From positions 62,001 to 126,000 of the forward strand of contig NZ_FNBT01000004.1 in the NCBI RefSeq assembly GCF_900102425.1: a stretch of DNA of 64,000 nucleotides, in the 5' to 3' direction. Numbering within the stretch: position 1 is the first letter of the stretch; every line of letters begins with the position of its first letter. Positions 37,236-46,673 of this stretch are shown one piece after another. Position numbers and translations under genes: made by a program. The notes beneath the pieces are model-generated. The model did no database searches. It was not told the origin of the DNA and worked only from the letters and a program-made list of their open reading frames with translations. The stretch comes from Blastococcus aurantiacus (GTDB lineage Bacteria > Actinomycetota > Actinomycetes > Mycobacteriales > Geodermatophilaceae).

Positions 37236-37311
37236 GCCCCCCGCCACTCGCACGCTCGCGGCGGGACCCTGCAGGGGGCCCGACGGCCCGTCCCCACCCG
37301 GGGGCGGGCCG
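37236..37311 (+). terminator. Compound terminator after clpX
   Basis: Two hairpins in a row. The first, 37236-37272, is a 37-base element almost the same as one inside the rne terminator at 56240. The second is a 12-bp stem CGGCCCGTCCCC/GGGGGCGGGCCG (37284-37295 with 37300-37311, one G-T pair) and a four-base loop. Together they should end the clpX transcript. Confidence 0.7.
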
Positions 37312-37335
37312 TTCGCGTGCCGGCCCCATCCGCAC

Positions 37336-37390
37336 TGTTGAACCCGCACGGCCCGGACCGGCCGCCTTCTCGGGTTGCCCGGGTTCACCG
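37336..37390. repeat. Long palindrome, copy B of the dispersed family
   Basis: Arms 37336-37355 and 37371-37390 pair imperfectly around a 15-base loop. The left arm TGTTGAACCCGCACGGCCCG matches copies A, C and D. The right arm contains the TGA stop of the DUF559 gene (complement of 37385-37387). It sits between clpX and a convergent gene. Confidence 0.7.
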
Positions 37391-38337
37391 GTCGGTGAGC
37401 CGATGGCGGACGACGGCCTCGATCTCGCGCCGGCACTCCGCCGGCTCGCTGATGAGCCGGTCGTAGCTGAACCGCAGCACCACCCAGCCCACCGCGGCCA
37501 GCGCGCTGTCGCGGCGCAGGTCGCGCTCGCGGGCCTCGCGGCTGCCGTGGAAGGCGGCGCCGTCGAGTTCCACGGCCACCTGGGCATCGGGCCACGCCAC
37601 GTCCAGCTCGGCGTAGCGGCTGTCCGGCAGGGCGATCCGGTGCTGCTGGATGTAGGCAGGCACCGCGGGTGGGGCCGGGAGCACGTGGAGCACGCCGAAG
37701 ACCTCCAGCTCGCTCTGGCACACGCGCTCCACGAGCTCCAGCAGGGCGGCGAGTTCTGAGCGTCCGGCGTGGCGCGCGGCCCGGCGCGACTCACGCCGGA
37801 CCGCCGACGCCCGGACCGCCCGTGTCCGCACCGCCTCGATGACCGCCTGACGCACGAGGGGCCGCTCGGAGCGGGCGCGCGCGTTGCGGACCGGTGACCA
37901 GGCCCACGACCACGCATCCACCAGACTCCGCGCTGGCTCGATGATCTCGAGGCCGTCGCAGCGGATCGTCTCGAGCTGCCGCCCGGAGCGGTGGACCATC
38001 ACGTCCTGACCGTCGCGCAGACAGCGCTCGAGGCCCACCGTCACGTGCAGGGCCCCGCGGTAGGGCGCACGAGCCCGGCAGCCGTGAGCGCGGACAGGTG
38101 GCTGAGCGGGGCGTCCGCGTACAGCGTCGCCGCCCGCGCGCGATCCACCCACCGCGCGACACGGTCTGGCAGCGCCACCACGCCGGGCGCCACCACCTGC
38201 AGGTCGCCACGGGCCAGCCAGCGACCCACGGTGCTGGTGCTGGTGGCCGCGACTACGTCCGCGCGACGCGCGACGCCGTGCGGGTGGAGGACGTCGACCG
38301 GGCGGAGCACGCGCACAGGCTCGCCGATCGGGGGCAC
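37385..38337 (-). pseudogene. Frameshifted DUF559-domain protein gene
   Basis: Two reading frames join into one protein of about 317 residues. The first part (38337 to 38041) reads VPPIGEPVRVLRP... and a winged-helix-like stretch (STVGRWLARGDLQVVAPGV) to LSHLSALTAAGLV, then hits TGA. The second part continues in the next frame from ALHVTVGLERC to DAQVAVELDGAAFHGS and VVLRFSYDRLI, the C-terminal endonuclease-like DUF559 domain (vsr-like fold). Removing one base near 38050-38058, in the run GCGGGGCCC, explains the break. It may be a true mutation or a sequence error. Related proteins resemble AbiEi-type antitoxins in their N-terminal part. Start uncertain. Confidence 0.7.
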
Positions 38338-38367
38338 GAACCGCAGACGGCCTGTGGACGGCGCGGA

Positions 38368-38424
38368 CCGTTGGACCCGGGTGGCCCAGAGCAAGCGCGA
38401 TTGTGGGCCGTCCAGGTTCAGCGG
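38368..38424. repeat. Long palindrome, copy C of the dispersed family
   Basis: Arms 38368-38388 and 38404-38424 form a 21-bp stem with four G-T pairs and one mismatch, with a 15-base loop. The left arm is CCGTTGGACCCGGGTGGCCC plus one base. The right arm contains the TGA stop of the uridine-kinase-like gene (complement of 38418-38420). Confidence 0.75.
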
Positions 38425-39059
38425 TCGGAGGTCGGTCGCCTCACGAGGCGTGGTGTCGTCCAGTCGGTGTTGTCGACGACGAGGTCGGCGCGCTCCCACG
38501 GCGCGCAGGCGGCGAAGTAGAGCAGCTGCCCACCCACGTAGCGCCGCATCGCCGGGTGGCCCGGGTGCGCGGGGGAGCCGTCGCGGAGCGCCATCCGCGC
38601 CGCGGTGACCGCGAAGGGCACGTCCAGCCAGACCGAGAGGCCCCACCGGCCGGCCAGCTCGTCCCGGTGCAGGAAGATTCCGTCGATCACGACGACCGCG
38701 CGGGGTGGCGTGGGGGCCGGCGGTTCGTCGACATGACGGTCGGCGGCCAGGTCGTGCCAGCGCAGGCGGACGGGCGCACCGTCACGGAGCGGGTCGAGCA
38801 GCTCCCGGCCCAGGGCGGCGTAGTCGTAGGAGTCCAGCCAGAAGCCCTCCGGCGAGGTGCGGCCGCGGCGGTAGCGCTCCGCCCGCGCGTGGTGGAAGTC
38901 GTCCACGCTCGCCCGGATCACCGGTCGGCCGGTCGCGTCGATCGCGGCGGCGAGCTGATCGGCGAAGACTGTCTTGCCTGAGCCGTCCACCCCGTCGACT
39001 GCGACCACCACGCGGGCGTCACGGCGGTCGGGAACCCGCCCGGCCAGATCCGCGAACAA
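38418..39059 (-). CDS. Uridine kinase-like P-loop protein
   Basis: A 213-residue P-loop kinase of the uridine kinase/phosphoribulokinase type. VAVDGVDGSGKTVFADQLA contains the Walker A; RASVDDFHHARAERYRRG (residues ~50-67) carries the conserved DDF/Y motif; VVVIDGIFLHRDEL is the Walker B region. The true substrate may be a nucleoside or another small alcohol. Start is uncertain: TTG at 39059 gives the usual family opening; the frame is open to a TTG at 39131, but that would translate through palindrome D; GTG at 39011 would be minimal. It follows valS on the same strand. Confidence 0.75.
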   Translation of the reverse strand: MFADLAGRVPDRRDARVVVAVDGVDGSGKTVFADQLAAAIDATGRPVIRASVDDFHHARAERYRRGRTSPEGFWLDSYDYAALGRELLDPLRDGAPVRLRWHDLAADRHVDEPPAPTPPRAVVVIDGIFLHRDELAGRWGLSVWLDVPFAVTAARMALRDGSPAHPGHPAMRRYVGGQLLYFAACAPWERADLVVDNTDWTTPRLVRRPTSDR

Positions 39060-39078
39060 CGCAGCGCTGACTGCGGAG

Positions 39079-39133
39079 CGTTGAACCCCGGCGGCCCACG
39101 GAGTGGCCGGGAGTGGGTCGCCGGGGTGCAACG
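39079..39133. repeat. Long palindrome, copy D of the dispersed family
   Basis: Arms 39079-39099 and 39113-39133 form a 21-bp stem with one mismatch and one G-T pair around a 13-base loop. The left arm CGTTGAACCCCGGCGGCCCA is close to the family consensus. It begins seven bases after the valS stop codon (complement of 39140-39142) and probably ends or trims the valS transcript. Confidence 0.8.
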
Positions 39134-39139
39134 GTCAGG

Positions 39140-41725
39140 TCAGGCGTCGGCGGGGGGTGCGAGGACGACGTCGACGGTCAGTTCGCCGTCGCCGGGCTCG
39201 ACGACCAGCGTCGCGATGCGGCCCGCGTCGACCAGGTCGCCCCGCCCCGCCTCGATCAGCGGCACCTGCGCCGCGGGTGCGGTCACCGTCGCGGTCTCGA
39301 CGTCGGCGCGCATGGAGACCTTGGCGTCGGACTTGGCCTTGCGCACCCCGGCCAGCGCGGCGGCGGTCGCCGTCACCACGGCCGGGTCACCGGTCGCGGG
39401 CAGGTCGGAGGCGACCGGCCACGCGGCACGGTGCACCGAGCCGGCCTGCCACCAGGACCAGACCTCCTCGGTGACGAACGGCAGCACCGGCGCGAACAGC
39501 CGCAACTGCACCTCGAGCGCCACCGCCAGCGCCGCCTGCGCCGAGGCGGCCTCGGGCCCGGAGCCGTAGGCGCGCGACTTCACCAGCTCCACGTAGTCGT
39601 CGCAGAACGACCAGAAGAACGTCTCGCTGACCTCGAGCGCGCGGGTGTAGTTGTAGGCCTCCATGGCCGCCGTCGCCTCGTCGACCACCCGGGCGAGCGC
39701 GGTAAGCAGCGCGAGGTCGATCGGCTCGGTCACCTGCTCGGCGGTGGAGGACGCCGAGGCGCCCAGCCCCAGCACGAACTTCCCGACGTTGAGGATCTTC
39801 ATCGCCAGCCGCCGGCCGACCTTCATCTGCGTCTCGTCGAACGGCGAGTCCGCACCGGGGCGCGCACCGGCGGCCCGCCAGCGCACGGCGTCCGTGCCGT
39901 AGCGCTCGAGGACGTCGATCGGCGTCGTCGCGTTGCCCTTGGACTTCGACATCTTCTTGCGGTCGGGGTCGACGACGAACCCGGAGATCGCCGCGTGCGA
40001 CCACGGCACCGCGCCGAACTCGTAGTGCGAGCGGACCACGGTGGAGAACAGCCAGGTCCGGATGATGTCGTGCGCCTGCGGCCGCAGGTCCATGGGGAAG
40101 ACCGCGCCGAAGAGCTCCGGGTCGGTGCCCCAGCCCGACGCCACCTGCGGCGACAGCGACGACGTCGCCCAGGTGTCCATGACGTCGGGGTCGGCCATGA
40201 AGCCGCCGGGCACGCCGCGCTGGTCCTCGGTGAACCCCGGCGGGACGTCGGAGGACGGGTCGACCGGCAGCGACTCCTCGGGCGCCAGCAGCGGCGCGGA
40301 GTAGTCGGGCTCGCCGGCCTCGTCGAGCCGGTACCAGACCGGGAACGGGACGCCGAAGAAGCGCTGGCGGCTGATCAACCAGTCGCCGTTGAGGCCCTCG
40401 ACCCAGTTGTCGTAGCGGTGCCGCATGTGCTCGGGCACCCACTGGATCTCCCGGCCGCGGGCGACGAGGGCCTCGCGCAGGTCGGCGTCCCGACCGCCGT
40501 TGCGGATGTACCACTGGCGCGTGGTGACGATCTCCAGCGGGCGCTCGCCCTTCTCGAAGAACTTCACCGGGTGGGTGATCGGCTTCGGGTCGCCCTCCAG
40601 GTCACCGGACTCCCGGAGCAGCTCGACGATGCGCTGCTGGGCGCTGAACACGGTTTTGCCGGCCAGCTCCGCGTACGGCTCGGCGGGGACGCCGGCGGGC
40701 GCGTCGGGGAGCAGTCGGCCGTCCCAGCCCACGATGGCGCGGGTGGGCAGCTGCAGCTCTCGCCACCACGTGACGTCATTCAGGTCGCCGAAGGTGCAGA
40801 TCATCGCGATGCCGGAGCCCTTGGTGGGCTCCGCCAGGCGGTGGGCCACGACCGGCACCTCGACGCCGAACAGCGGCGTCGTCACCGTCTTCCCGAACAG
40901 CGGCTGGTAGCGCTCGTCGTCCGGGTGCGCCACCAGGGCGACGCAGGCCGGCAGCAGTTCGGGACGGGTGGTCTCGATGAAGACCGGGCCGTCCGCCGAG
41001 GAGAACGAGATGCGGTGGTAGGCGCCGGGGCGCTCCCGGTCCTCCAGCTCGGCCTGCGCGACGGCGGTGCGGAAGGTGACGTCCCAGAGGGTCGGGGCCT
41101 CCTGCGCGTAGGCCTCGCCGCGGGCCAGGTTGTTGAGGAACATCTTCTGCGCGGTCGCGCGGGAGACCTCGGAGATCGTCCGGTAGACGTTGGACCAGTC
41201 CACCGAGAGCCCGACCCGGCGCCACAGCTTCTCGAACTCGGCCTCGTCCTCCTCGGTCAGCTGCATGCACAGCTCGACGAAGTTGCGGCGGGAGATGGGC
41301 AGCTGGTCCTTGCCCGGCTTCGCGGGCGGCTCGAACGAGGGGTCGTAGGGGAGCGAGGGGTCGCACCGGACGCCGTAGTAGTTCTGCACCCGGCGCTCGG
41401 TGGGCAGGCCGTTGTCGTCCCAGCCCATCGGGTAGAAGACGTGCTTGCCGCGCATGCGCTGGAAGCGGGCGACGAAGTCGGTGTGGGTGTAGCTGAACAC
41501 GTGCCCGACGTGCAGGGAGCCCGAGGCCGTCGGCGGGGGGGTGTCGATCGAGTAGATCTGCTCGCGCGGCGCCTGGAGCGCGGACGCGCGGTCGAACGCG
41601 TAGGTGTCCTCGGCGGCCCAGCGCTGGACCCACTTGTCCTCGAGCCCGTCGATCGTCGGCTTCTCGGGTACGTCGACGGTCGCAGCCGGGGCAGGAGTGG
41701 CCGGGGTCGCGATGTCGGGAACCAT
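39140..41725 (-). CDS. valS: Valine-tRNA ligase
   Basis: An 861-residue class I synthetase that charges tRNA-Val and edits threonine. HIGH motif appears as HVGH in [15 protein letters not shown] (~residue 60); the editing domain sits around 190-360; KMSKSKGN (~575) is the KMSKS loop; the anticodon-binding helical domain follows, with a short C-terminal part ([19 protein letters not shown]) like the shorter bacterial ValS group. ATG at 41725 is chosen since TAGACT lies seven bases before it, giving a leaderless mRNA divergent from folC. Confidence 0.97.
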   Translation of the reverse strand: MVPDIATPATPAPAATVDVPEKPTIDGLEDKWVQRWAAEDTYAFDRASALQAPREQIYSIDTPPPTASGSLHVGHVFSYTHTDFVARFQRMRGKHVFYPMGWDDNGLPTERRVQNYYGVRCDPSLPYDPSFEPPAKPGKDQLPISRRNFVELCMQLTEEDEAEFEKLWRRVGLSVDWSNVYRTISEVSRATAQKMFLNNLARGEAYAQEAPTLWDVTFRTAVAQAELEDRERPGAYHRISFSSADGPVFIETTRPELLPACVALVAHPDDERYQPLFGKTVTTPLFGVEVPVVAHRLAEPTKGSGIAMICTFGDLNDVTWWRELQLPTRAIVGWDGRLLPDAPAGVPAEPYAELAGKTVFSAQQRIVELLRESGDLEGDPKPITHPVKFFEKGERPLEIVTTRQWYIRNGGRDADLREALVARGREIQWVPEHMRHRYDNWVEGLNGDWLISRQRFFGVPFPVWYRLDEAGEPDYSAPLLAPEESLPVDPSSDVPPGFTEDQRGVPGGFMADPDVMDTWATSSLSPQVASGWGTDPELFGAVFPMDLRPQAHDIIRTWLFSTVVRSHYEFGAVPWSHAAISGFVVDPDRKKMSKSKGNATTPIDVLERYGTDAVRWRAAGARPGADSPFDETQMKVGRRLAMKILNVGKFVLGLGASASSTAEQVTEPIDLALLTALARVVDEATAAMEAYNYTRALEVSETFFWSFCDDYVELVKSRAYGSGPEAASAQAALAVALEVQLRLFAPVLPFVTEEVWSWWQAGSVHRAAWPVASDLPATGDPAVVTATAAALAGVRKAKSDAKVSMRADVETATVTAPAAQVPLIEAGRGDLVDAGRIATLVVEPGDGELTVDVVLAPPADA

Positions 41726-41767
41726 GTGCCTCAGTCTAGGAACCTGTCGACTGGCATCCTGAGCAGG
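41726..41767. promoter_or_regulatory. Overlapping divergent promoters of valS and folC
   Basis: The start codons are separated by 42 bases. TAGACT for valS (minus strand, 41733-41738) and CATCCT for folC (plus strand, 41755-41760) each stand seven bases from their start codon. With 17-base spacers, the -35 region of each promoter would cover the -10 box of the other. Confidence 0.5.
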
Positions 41768-43123
41768 ATGAGCAGCAGCAGCACCGGTGAGCTTGCCCGG
41801 GTCGAGCGAGAGCTGCTGGCCCGCTGGCCGGAGAGCCGGCTCGAGCCCTCCCTGACCCGCATCAGCGCGCTGGTCGACCTCCTCGGCTCCCCGCACCGGG
41901 CGATGCCGGTGATCCAGGTGGCCGGCACCAACGGCAAGACGACGACGGCGCGGATGATCGACGAGCTGCTCCGCGGGTTCGGGCTGCGCGTCGGCCGCTT
42001 CACCAGCCCGCACCTGGAGTCGATGCGGGAGCGGATCGTCCTCGACGGCGAGCCGGTGGGCGCGGAGCGCTTCGTCGAGACCTACGACGACATCGCGCCC
42101 TACGTGCAGATGGTGGATGCCGCGGGCGAGCACCCGATGAGCTTCTTCGAGGTGATGGTCGGCATGGCGTACGCGCTGTTCGCCGACGCGCCGGTCGACG
42201 TCGCCGTCATCGAGGTGGGCATGGGTGGCACGTGGGACGCCACCACTGTCGCGGACGCGCGGGTCGCCGTCGTCACCCCTGTGGCGATGGACCACGCCGA
42301 GTACCTCGGGAACGACGTCGCCACGATCGCGGGGGAGAAGGCCGGGATCATCAAGGCCGACTCGATCGCGGTGCTCGCCCACCAGCAGCCTGGTGCCCTC
42401 GACGCGCTGATCCGCCGGGCCGTCGAGGTGGACGTCGTCGTCGCCCGGGAGGGCACCGAGTTCGGCGTCCTGGAGCGCCGGGTCGCCCTCGGCGGCCAGC
42501 AGGTGCGCCTGCAGGGCCTGGGTGGCGAGTACGACGAGGTCTACCTGCCGCTGTTCGGCGCCCATCAGGCGCAGAACGCGGCGACCGCGCTGGCCGCCGT
42601 CGAGGCGTTCCTGGGCGCGGGGGCGGCCACCGGGCCGATCGAGCAGGAGACGGTCCGGGCCGCGTTCGGCGCCGTCCGCTCACCTGGCCGCCTCGAGAAG
42701 GTGCGCACGAGCCCCACGGTGCTCATCGACGCCGCGCACAACCCGGCCGGCATGACGGCGACGGTCGAGGCGATCCGCGAGTCCTTCGACTTCACCCGCC
42801 TGGTCGGGGTGGTCGGCGCGGTCCGTGGCAAGGACGTCGCCGGGATGCTCGCTGCGCTGGAGGAGATCTGCGCCGAGCTGGTGGTCACGCAGAACTCCTC
42901 GGAGCGCGCGCTGCCCGCCGACGAGCTGGGCGCGCTGGCCGTCGACGTCTTCGGCGCCGACCGGGTGAGCGTCTCGCCGCGGCTCGGCGAGGCGATCTCC
43001 GAGGCCATCGAGCTGGCCGAGGCGGGTCCGGACAACGCGCTCGGCGGCTCGGGCGTCCTGGTCACCGGCAGCGTGATCACCGCCGGGGAGGCTCGCACGC
43101 TCCTGTCGGGACGCCGTCCGTGA
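41768..43123 (+). CDS. folC: Bifunctional folylpolyglutamate/dihydrofolate synthase
   Basis: A 451-residue Mur-ligase-fold enzyme that adds glutamate to dihydropteroate and folates. The P-loop is [18 protein letters not shown] (~residues 50-67), followed by the FolC signature [30 protein letters not shown] (~146-160) and MDHAEYLG hold the metal and nucleotide contacts; [10 protein letters not shown] starts the C-terminal domain near 320. Start by ATG at 41768, seven bases after its -10 box. The stop overlaps the next GTG (GTGA). Confidence 0.96.
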   Translation: MSSSSTGELARVERELLARWPESRLEPSLTRISALVDLLGSPHRAMPVIQVAGTNGKTTTARMIDELLRGFGLRVGRFTSPHLESMRERIVLDGEPVGAERFVETYDDIAPYVQMVDAAGEHPMSFFEVMVGMAYALFADAPVDVAVIEVGMGGTWDATTVADARVAVVTPVAMDHAEYLGNDVATIAGEKAGIIKADSIAVLAHQQPGALDALIRRAVEVDVVVAREGTEFGVLERRVALGGQQVRLQGLGGEYDEVYLPLFGAHQAQNAATALAAVEAFLGAGAATGPIEQETVRAAFGAVRSPGRLEKVRTSPTVLIDAAHNPAGMTATVEAIRESFDFTRLVGVVGAVRGKDVAGMLAALEEICAELVVTQNSSERALPADELGALAVDVFGADRVSVSPRLGEAISEAIELAEAGPDNALGGSGVLVTGSVITAGEARTLLSGRRP

Positions 43124-43518
43124 GGGCCACCGACCCGGTCCGCGCCGGCCGGGCCCTGGGCGGGGCGGCTGCCGCAATCCTCGTGCTGGAGGGCATCGCC
43201 GTCCTCTTCGTGCCCCGCGGCATCGCCCCGACCGAGGGGCTCGGCGCGTTCCGGCTGACCGTCCTGCTCGTGCTGGCGCTGCTGCTGGTCCTGGCCAGCG
43301 GCATCCAGCGCCGCGAGCGCGGCCTGGTCATCGGCACCGCGCTCCAGGTGCCGCTGCTCGCGACCGGCCTGATGACCGGTGCGATGTGGTTCGTCGGCGG
43401 GGCCTTCGTCCTGATCTGGCTGTACCTGCTGCAGATCCGCAAGGAGCTGCTCGGTTCGATGTTCGGCCCGGTCACGGTGCCGGGTCCGGACGACGCCGAC
43501 GGGGCGGCCACCACTTAG
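43120..43518 (+). CDS. DUF4233 membrane protein (Rv2446c-like)
   Basis: A 132-residue protein with about four membrane helices (residues ~12-32, 42-62, 68-88, 92-108) and the sequence VLEGIAVLFVPRGIAP near the start, known as DUF4233. It follows folC in mycobacteria too. Its GTG overlaps the folC stop as GTGA, so it is translationally coupled. The last codons and the stop lie inside a hairpin that also serves the convergent protease gene. The function is unknown. Confidence 0.88.
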   Translation: MRATDPVRAGRALGGAAAAILVLEGIAVLFVPRGIAPTEGLGAFRLTVLLVLALLLVLASGIQRRERGLVIGTALQVPLLATGLMTGAMWFVGGAFVLIWLYLLQIRKELLGSMFGPVTVPGPDDADGAATT

Positions 43519-43528
43519 GTGGCCGCCC
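43502..43528. terminator. Bidirectional terminator between DUF4233 and subtilase genes
   Basis: A perfect 11-bp stem GGGCGGCCACC/GGTGGCCGCCC with a five-base loop that contains the DUF4233 stop codon. It is ten bases downstream of the protease stop on the other strand. Confidence 0.75.
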
Positions 43529-43537
43529 TGCCGGCGG

Positions 43538-46531
43538 TCAGCGCGTGCGCACCACCGGGCTGGTCGCCGAGGGCGCCCCGAGGCCGGCGACGTTCTTCGC
43601 GACCACGCGGAACGTGTAGCGCTTGTCGGACGCCAGCCCGGGGACCGTCACCGACGTCGCCGAGGCCGAGACGCTGACGCTCTTGACCAGTTTCCCGCCC
43701 GAGTACGCCCGGACGACGTAGCCGGTGACGGGCGCGCCGCCGGTGCTGGCCGGCCTGGCCCAGCGGACCGCGACGGCCTTCACCTGGGCGGTGACCGAGG
43801 TGATCCTCGGTGCGCCCGGCGTGGTCCGGGGCGTGGCCGTGACCGTTGCGGACGCGGGGCCGGAGCCGGCCGCGTTCACGGCCGTGACAGCGATCCGGTA
43901 GGCGGTGCCGTTCGTCAGGCCGGTGACCGTGACGGCCGTTGCCGAGCCGCCGGCGGTGACGCTTCTGACCAGCGTCCTGCCGGCGTAGGCGCGGACGACG
44001 TAACCGGTGACGGGCGCGCCTCCCGTGCTCGCAGGCCTGGCCCAGCGGACGTCGACGGCCTTCGACCGGGCGGTGATGGAGGCGATCCTCGGTGCGCTCG
44101 GCGTGGTGCGGGGTGTCGCGGTGACCGGCGTCGACGACGGGCTGGGGCCGGCCGTGTTGTATGCCGTGACGACGAACCGGTAGGCGGTCCCGTTGGCCAG
44201 GCCGGTGACCGTCACGGTGGTCGTCGAGCCGTCGACGTCCAGGGACGTGACCAGGGTCGTGCCGCGATAGGCGGACACCCGGTACATGGCGATCGGGGCC
44301 CCGCCGTCGTCCGCGGGTGCCGCCCAGGACAACCGCACAGCCGTGGACAGCGCCGTCGGCGTGCCGACCAGGGGGGCCGACGGCGGACCGGCACGGTCGG
44401 CCGCGACCGGGGTGACCGGGGCGCTCAGCGCTGAGGCGGCGCCCTCGCCGGCGCTGGTGCGCGCGGTCACGGTGAAGGTGTGCTGCTGCCCGTTCGTCAG
44501 GCCGGTGACCGTGCGGCTGGAGGCGTCCCCCGGCGCGCTGACGGTCTGCACGAGAGCGTCGTCGCGGTAGGCGCGCACGGTGTAGCCGAGGACCGGTGCG
44601 CCGCCGTCGCTGGTCGGCGGCGTCCACCGGACCGTGGCGGATGCGTCGCCCGCGGTGGCTGTGCCGATCACCGGTGCGCTGGGCAGGACGACGGGACCTG
44701 CCAGTCGGGTGTTCGCGGCCGGGCCGGTCTGCCCCCATGCGTCCACGGCCGAGACCGAGTAGGTGTGGGCTGCACCGGGCGGCGGGGCGGACGCGATCGC
44801 GCCGGCGGTCACGGGGGTGGCCACGGTGGTCCCGTCGACGCTCAGCCGGTAGCTGTAGGCGGTGCCGAGGTCGTCCCAGGTGAGGCGGACCTGGTCGCCG
44901 TCCAGCTGACCGGTCAGCCCGGTGACCGCGGACGGCGGGGCTGGTCGACCGGAGCCCGTGTTCAGCACGTTGGATGCCGCGGACGACCGGCCGTAGTCGT
45001 ACACAGCGCGGACGGACCACCGCGTCTCGAGCGTGGGCATCGCGCCGATCCCGATGCTCTTCGCGGTCGCCGTCCCGAACGGGAAGGCGACCTGCCCGAT
45101 CGAGATGCCGTCGCGGAGGATGCTGATCCGGCCGGTGCCGGAGCCGGGGACGGTCGCCGACAGGTCGAGGACGGCGGACGACGCGGTCCCTCGGAGGCTC
45201 ACCGAGTGGAGGACGGGCGTTCCGGCCACCGGGGCTCCGACGCTGGCGAGGACCGGTCGGCTCCGCGGGCCGTCGTCCGGCTGGACGTCGACGGCCACCT
45301 GGTTGCCGTCGGTCAGACCCGCGATCGTGGTCGTCGTGCCGGTGACGACCGCCCGGACTGCTCCGTCGACGCGCACGGTGTAGTGGGTGGCTCCGGGCGC
45401 CGCCGGCCAGCTGACGGCGATCTGCTGGGGGCCGGGCGTCACGACGACGTCCACCGGCGCCCGGTCAGCGGCCTCCATGGCCGCGGGCACGACGAGCCGG
45501 CCCGCGCCGTACGCGCGGTTCCAGTTGCCGTTCTCGGCTCCCGCCTGGAGGGCGGCCTGGACGTCCTCGGTGCCGATGCCCGGGTGCGCTGCGCGGAGCA
45601 GGGCCACGGCGCCGGCGACCGCGGGACCGGAGAACGACGTCCCGCTCCCGACGGCGTACCCGCCTCCGGGGTGGGTGAGCAGGACGCTGTCGCCGACGGT
45701 GGAGACGTCGACCTGCCAACCGTGCACCGCCCAGTCCGAGGGGGCGCCCCCTGGATCGGTCGAGGAGACCGCGATGACGCCGCTGTCGGCTGCCGGGTAC
45801 ATGACCGGGTTGCCGTTGAGGCCGTCGTTGCCCGAGGAGGCGACGACGGAGATGTTCTTGTCGAGCGCGTACCGGATCGCCGCGGCGGTCACGTCGGAGG
45901 AGCCGGCCCCGGCCAGGGACATGTTGATGACGTCGGCGCCGCGGTCGGCCGCCCACAGGATGCCGCGCGCCACCGAGGCGGATTCGCACCCGGAGGATCC
46001 GCAGACGCGGACCGGCAGGATCCTGGACCCGGGTGCCATCCCGGCAGAGCCGATGCCGTTGTCGGCACGTGCGGCGACGATGCCGGCCACGCCGTACCCG
46101 TGCCACGGGTCCTCGGCTCCGGTGGCCAGGTCGATGCCCGGCAACGCTGCGCCCACGAGATCCGGGTGGTCGATCGCGGATGCGGTGTCGAGCACAGCGA
46201 CGATCTGCCCCTCGCCGCGGGTGCGGGGCCAGACGTCCTTGACCGCGCTCGTGGCCTGCGGGTCCGTGGTGTCCCAGAAGGGGTCGTAGCCCGCCTCTAC
46301 CTGGTAGGTGACCGACGGGCTCGCCGCCACGACCTCGGGAGTCGCCTCGAGCTGGTCGGCGGTCGCCTCGGCGGTCACCGCCGGGACCGTGACGGTCTCC
46401 ACGACGTACTCGCCGTCGACCTGCTTGAGGACGTCGATGGTCGTCCGGGGCTCGTCCGCCACAGCCGGGGCCATGGGCAGGACGACGAGCGCGGCGAGGA
46501 CTGCGCCGCTCAGGACGCTTGCGGTACGCAT
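43538..46531 (-). CDS. Secreted S8 serine protease with fibronectin type III repeats
   Basis: A 997-residue subtilase. A signal peptide (residues 1-25, cut after AVA) and a propeptide (~26-90) precede the S8 domain. Asp is in VAVLDTASAIDHPDL (~125), His in WHGYGVAGIVA where the usual HGTHVAG has become HGYGVAG, oxyanion Asn in SSGNDG, and Ser in GTSFSGPAVAG (~305). After residue ~385 come several fibronectin III modules, the last four with repeated lines such as [10 protein letters not shown] and PRTTP.AP. The ATG at 46531 is preferred; a GTG three codons earlier is possible. It is tandem with a second subtilase upstream. Confidence 0.9.
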   Translation of the reverse strand: MRTASVLSGAVLAALVVLPMAPAVADEPRTTIDVLKQVDGEYVVETVTVPAVTAEATADQLEATPEVVAASPSVTYQVEAGYDPFWDTTDPQATSAVKDVWPRTRGEGQIVAVLDTASAIDHPDLVGAALPGIDLATGAEDPWHGYGVAGIVAARADNGIGSAGMAPGSRILPVRVCGSSGCESASVARGILWAADRGADVINMSLAGAGSSDVTAAAIRYALDKNISVVASSGNDGLNGNPVMYPAADSGVIAVSSTDPGGAPSDWAVHGWQVDVSTVGDSVLLTHPGGGYAVGSGTSFSGPAVAGAVALLRAAHPGIGTEDVQAALQAGAENGNWNRAYGAGRLVVPAAMEAADRAPVDVVVTPGPQQIAVSWPAAPGATHYTVRVDGAVRAVVTGTTTTIAGLTDGNQVAVDVQPDDGPRSRPVLASVGAPVAGTPVLHSVSLRGTASSAVLDLSATVPGSGTGRISILRDGISIGQVAFPFGTATAKSIGIGAMPTLETRWSVRAVYDYGRSSAASNVLNTGSGRPAPPSAVTGLTGQLDGDQVRLTWDDLGTAYSYRLSVDGTTVATPVTAGAIASAPPPGAAHTYSVSAVDAWGQTGPAANTRLAGPVVLPSAPVIGTATAGDASATVRWTPPTSDGGAPVLGYTVRAYRDDALVQTVSAPGDASSRTVTGLTNGQQHTFTVTARTSAGEGAASALSAPVTPVAADRAGPPSAPLVGTPTALSTAVRLSWAAPADDGGAPIAMYRVSAYRGTTLVTSLDVDGSTTTVTVTGLANGTAYRFVVTAYNTAGPSPSSTPVTATPRTTPSAPRIASITARSKAVDVRWARPASTGGAPVTGYVVRAYAGRTLVRSVTAGGSATAVTVTGLTNGTAYRIAVTAVNAAGSGPASATVTATPRTTPGAPRITSVTAQVKAVAVRWARPASTGGAPVTGYVVRAYSGGKLVKSVSVSASATSVTVPGLASDKRYTFRVVAKNVAGLGAPSATSPVVRTR

Positions 46532-46624
46532 CGGGATCACACGCTCGTATCGGCTCGGAGCACGGCTGTCTGAAGGGCAGCCGCCCGGCCGAGTGACGTA
46601 GCGTCCGGGCCTGCCTGGGACGAC

Positions 46625-46665
46625 GCCGACGGGGCGGCCGCCGGATGGGCGGCCGCCCCGTCGGC
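46625..46665 (-). terminator. Terminator of the second subtilase
   Basis: A perfect 18-bp stem GCCGACGGGGCGGCCGCC and its complement, with a five-base loop, nine bases after the protease stop. It is the strongest hairpin in the window. Its left part is a copy of the DUF4233 gene end at 43488-43509. Confidence 0.85.
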
Positions 46666-46673
46666 GGGAACCG

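Noticed and set aside
34962..37721. A minus-strand open frame of about 920 codons opposite clpP2 and clpX
   Set aside because: It is antisense to strongly conserved genes and has low-complexity composition.
37385..39059. DUF559 gene plus uridine-kinase-like gene considered as a toxin-antitoxin or defence pair
   Set aside because: The DUF559 gene is frameshifted, the kinase looks metabolic, and a terminator-like palindrome separates them.
39059..39131. N-terminal extension of the uridine-kinase-like protein from a TTG at 39131
   Set aside because: It would translate through palindrome D and lacks a ribosome site; family similarity begins after it.
41725..41767. valS leader considered as a T-box riboswitch
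   Set aside because: The predicted mRNA has no leader; only 42 bases separate valS from folC, too few for a T-box.
44480..46573. A plus-strand open frame of about 700 codons opposite the first subtilase
   Set aside because: It is antisense to fibronectin and S8 domains and low in complexity.
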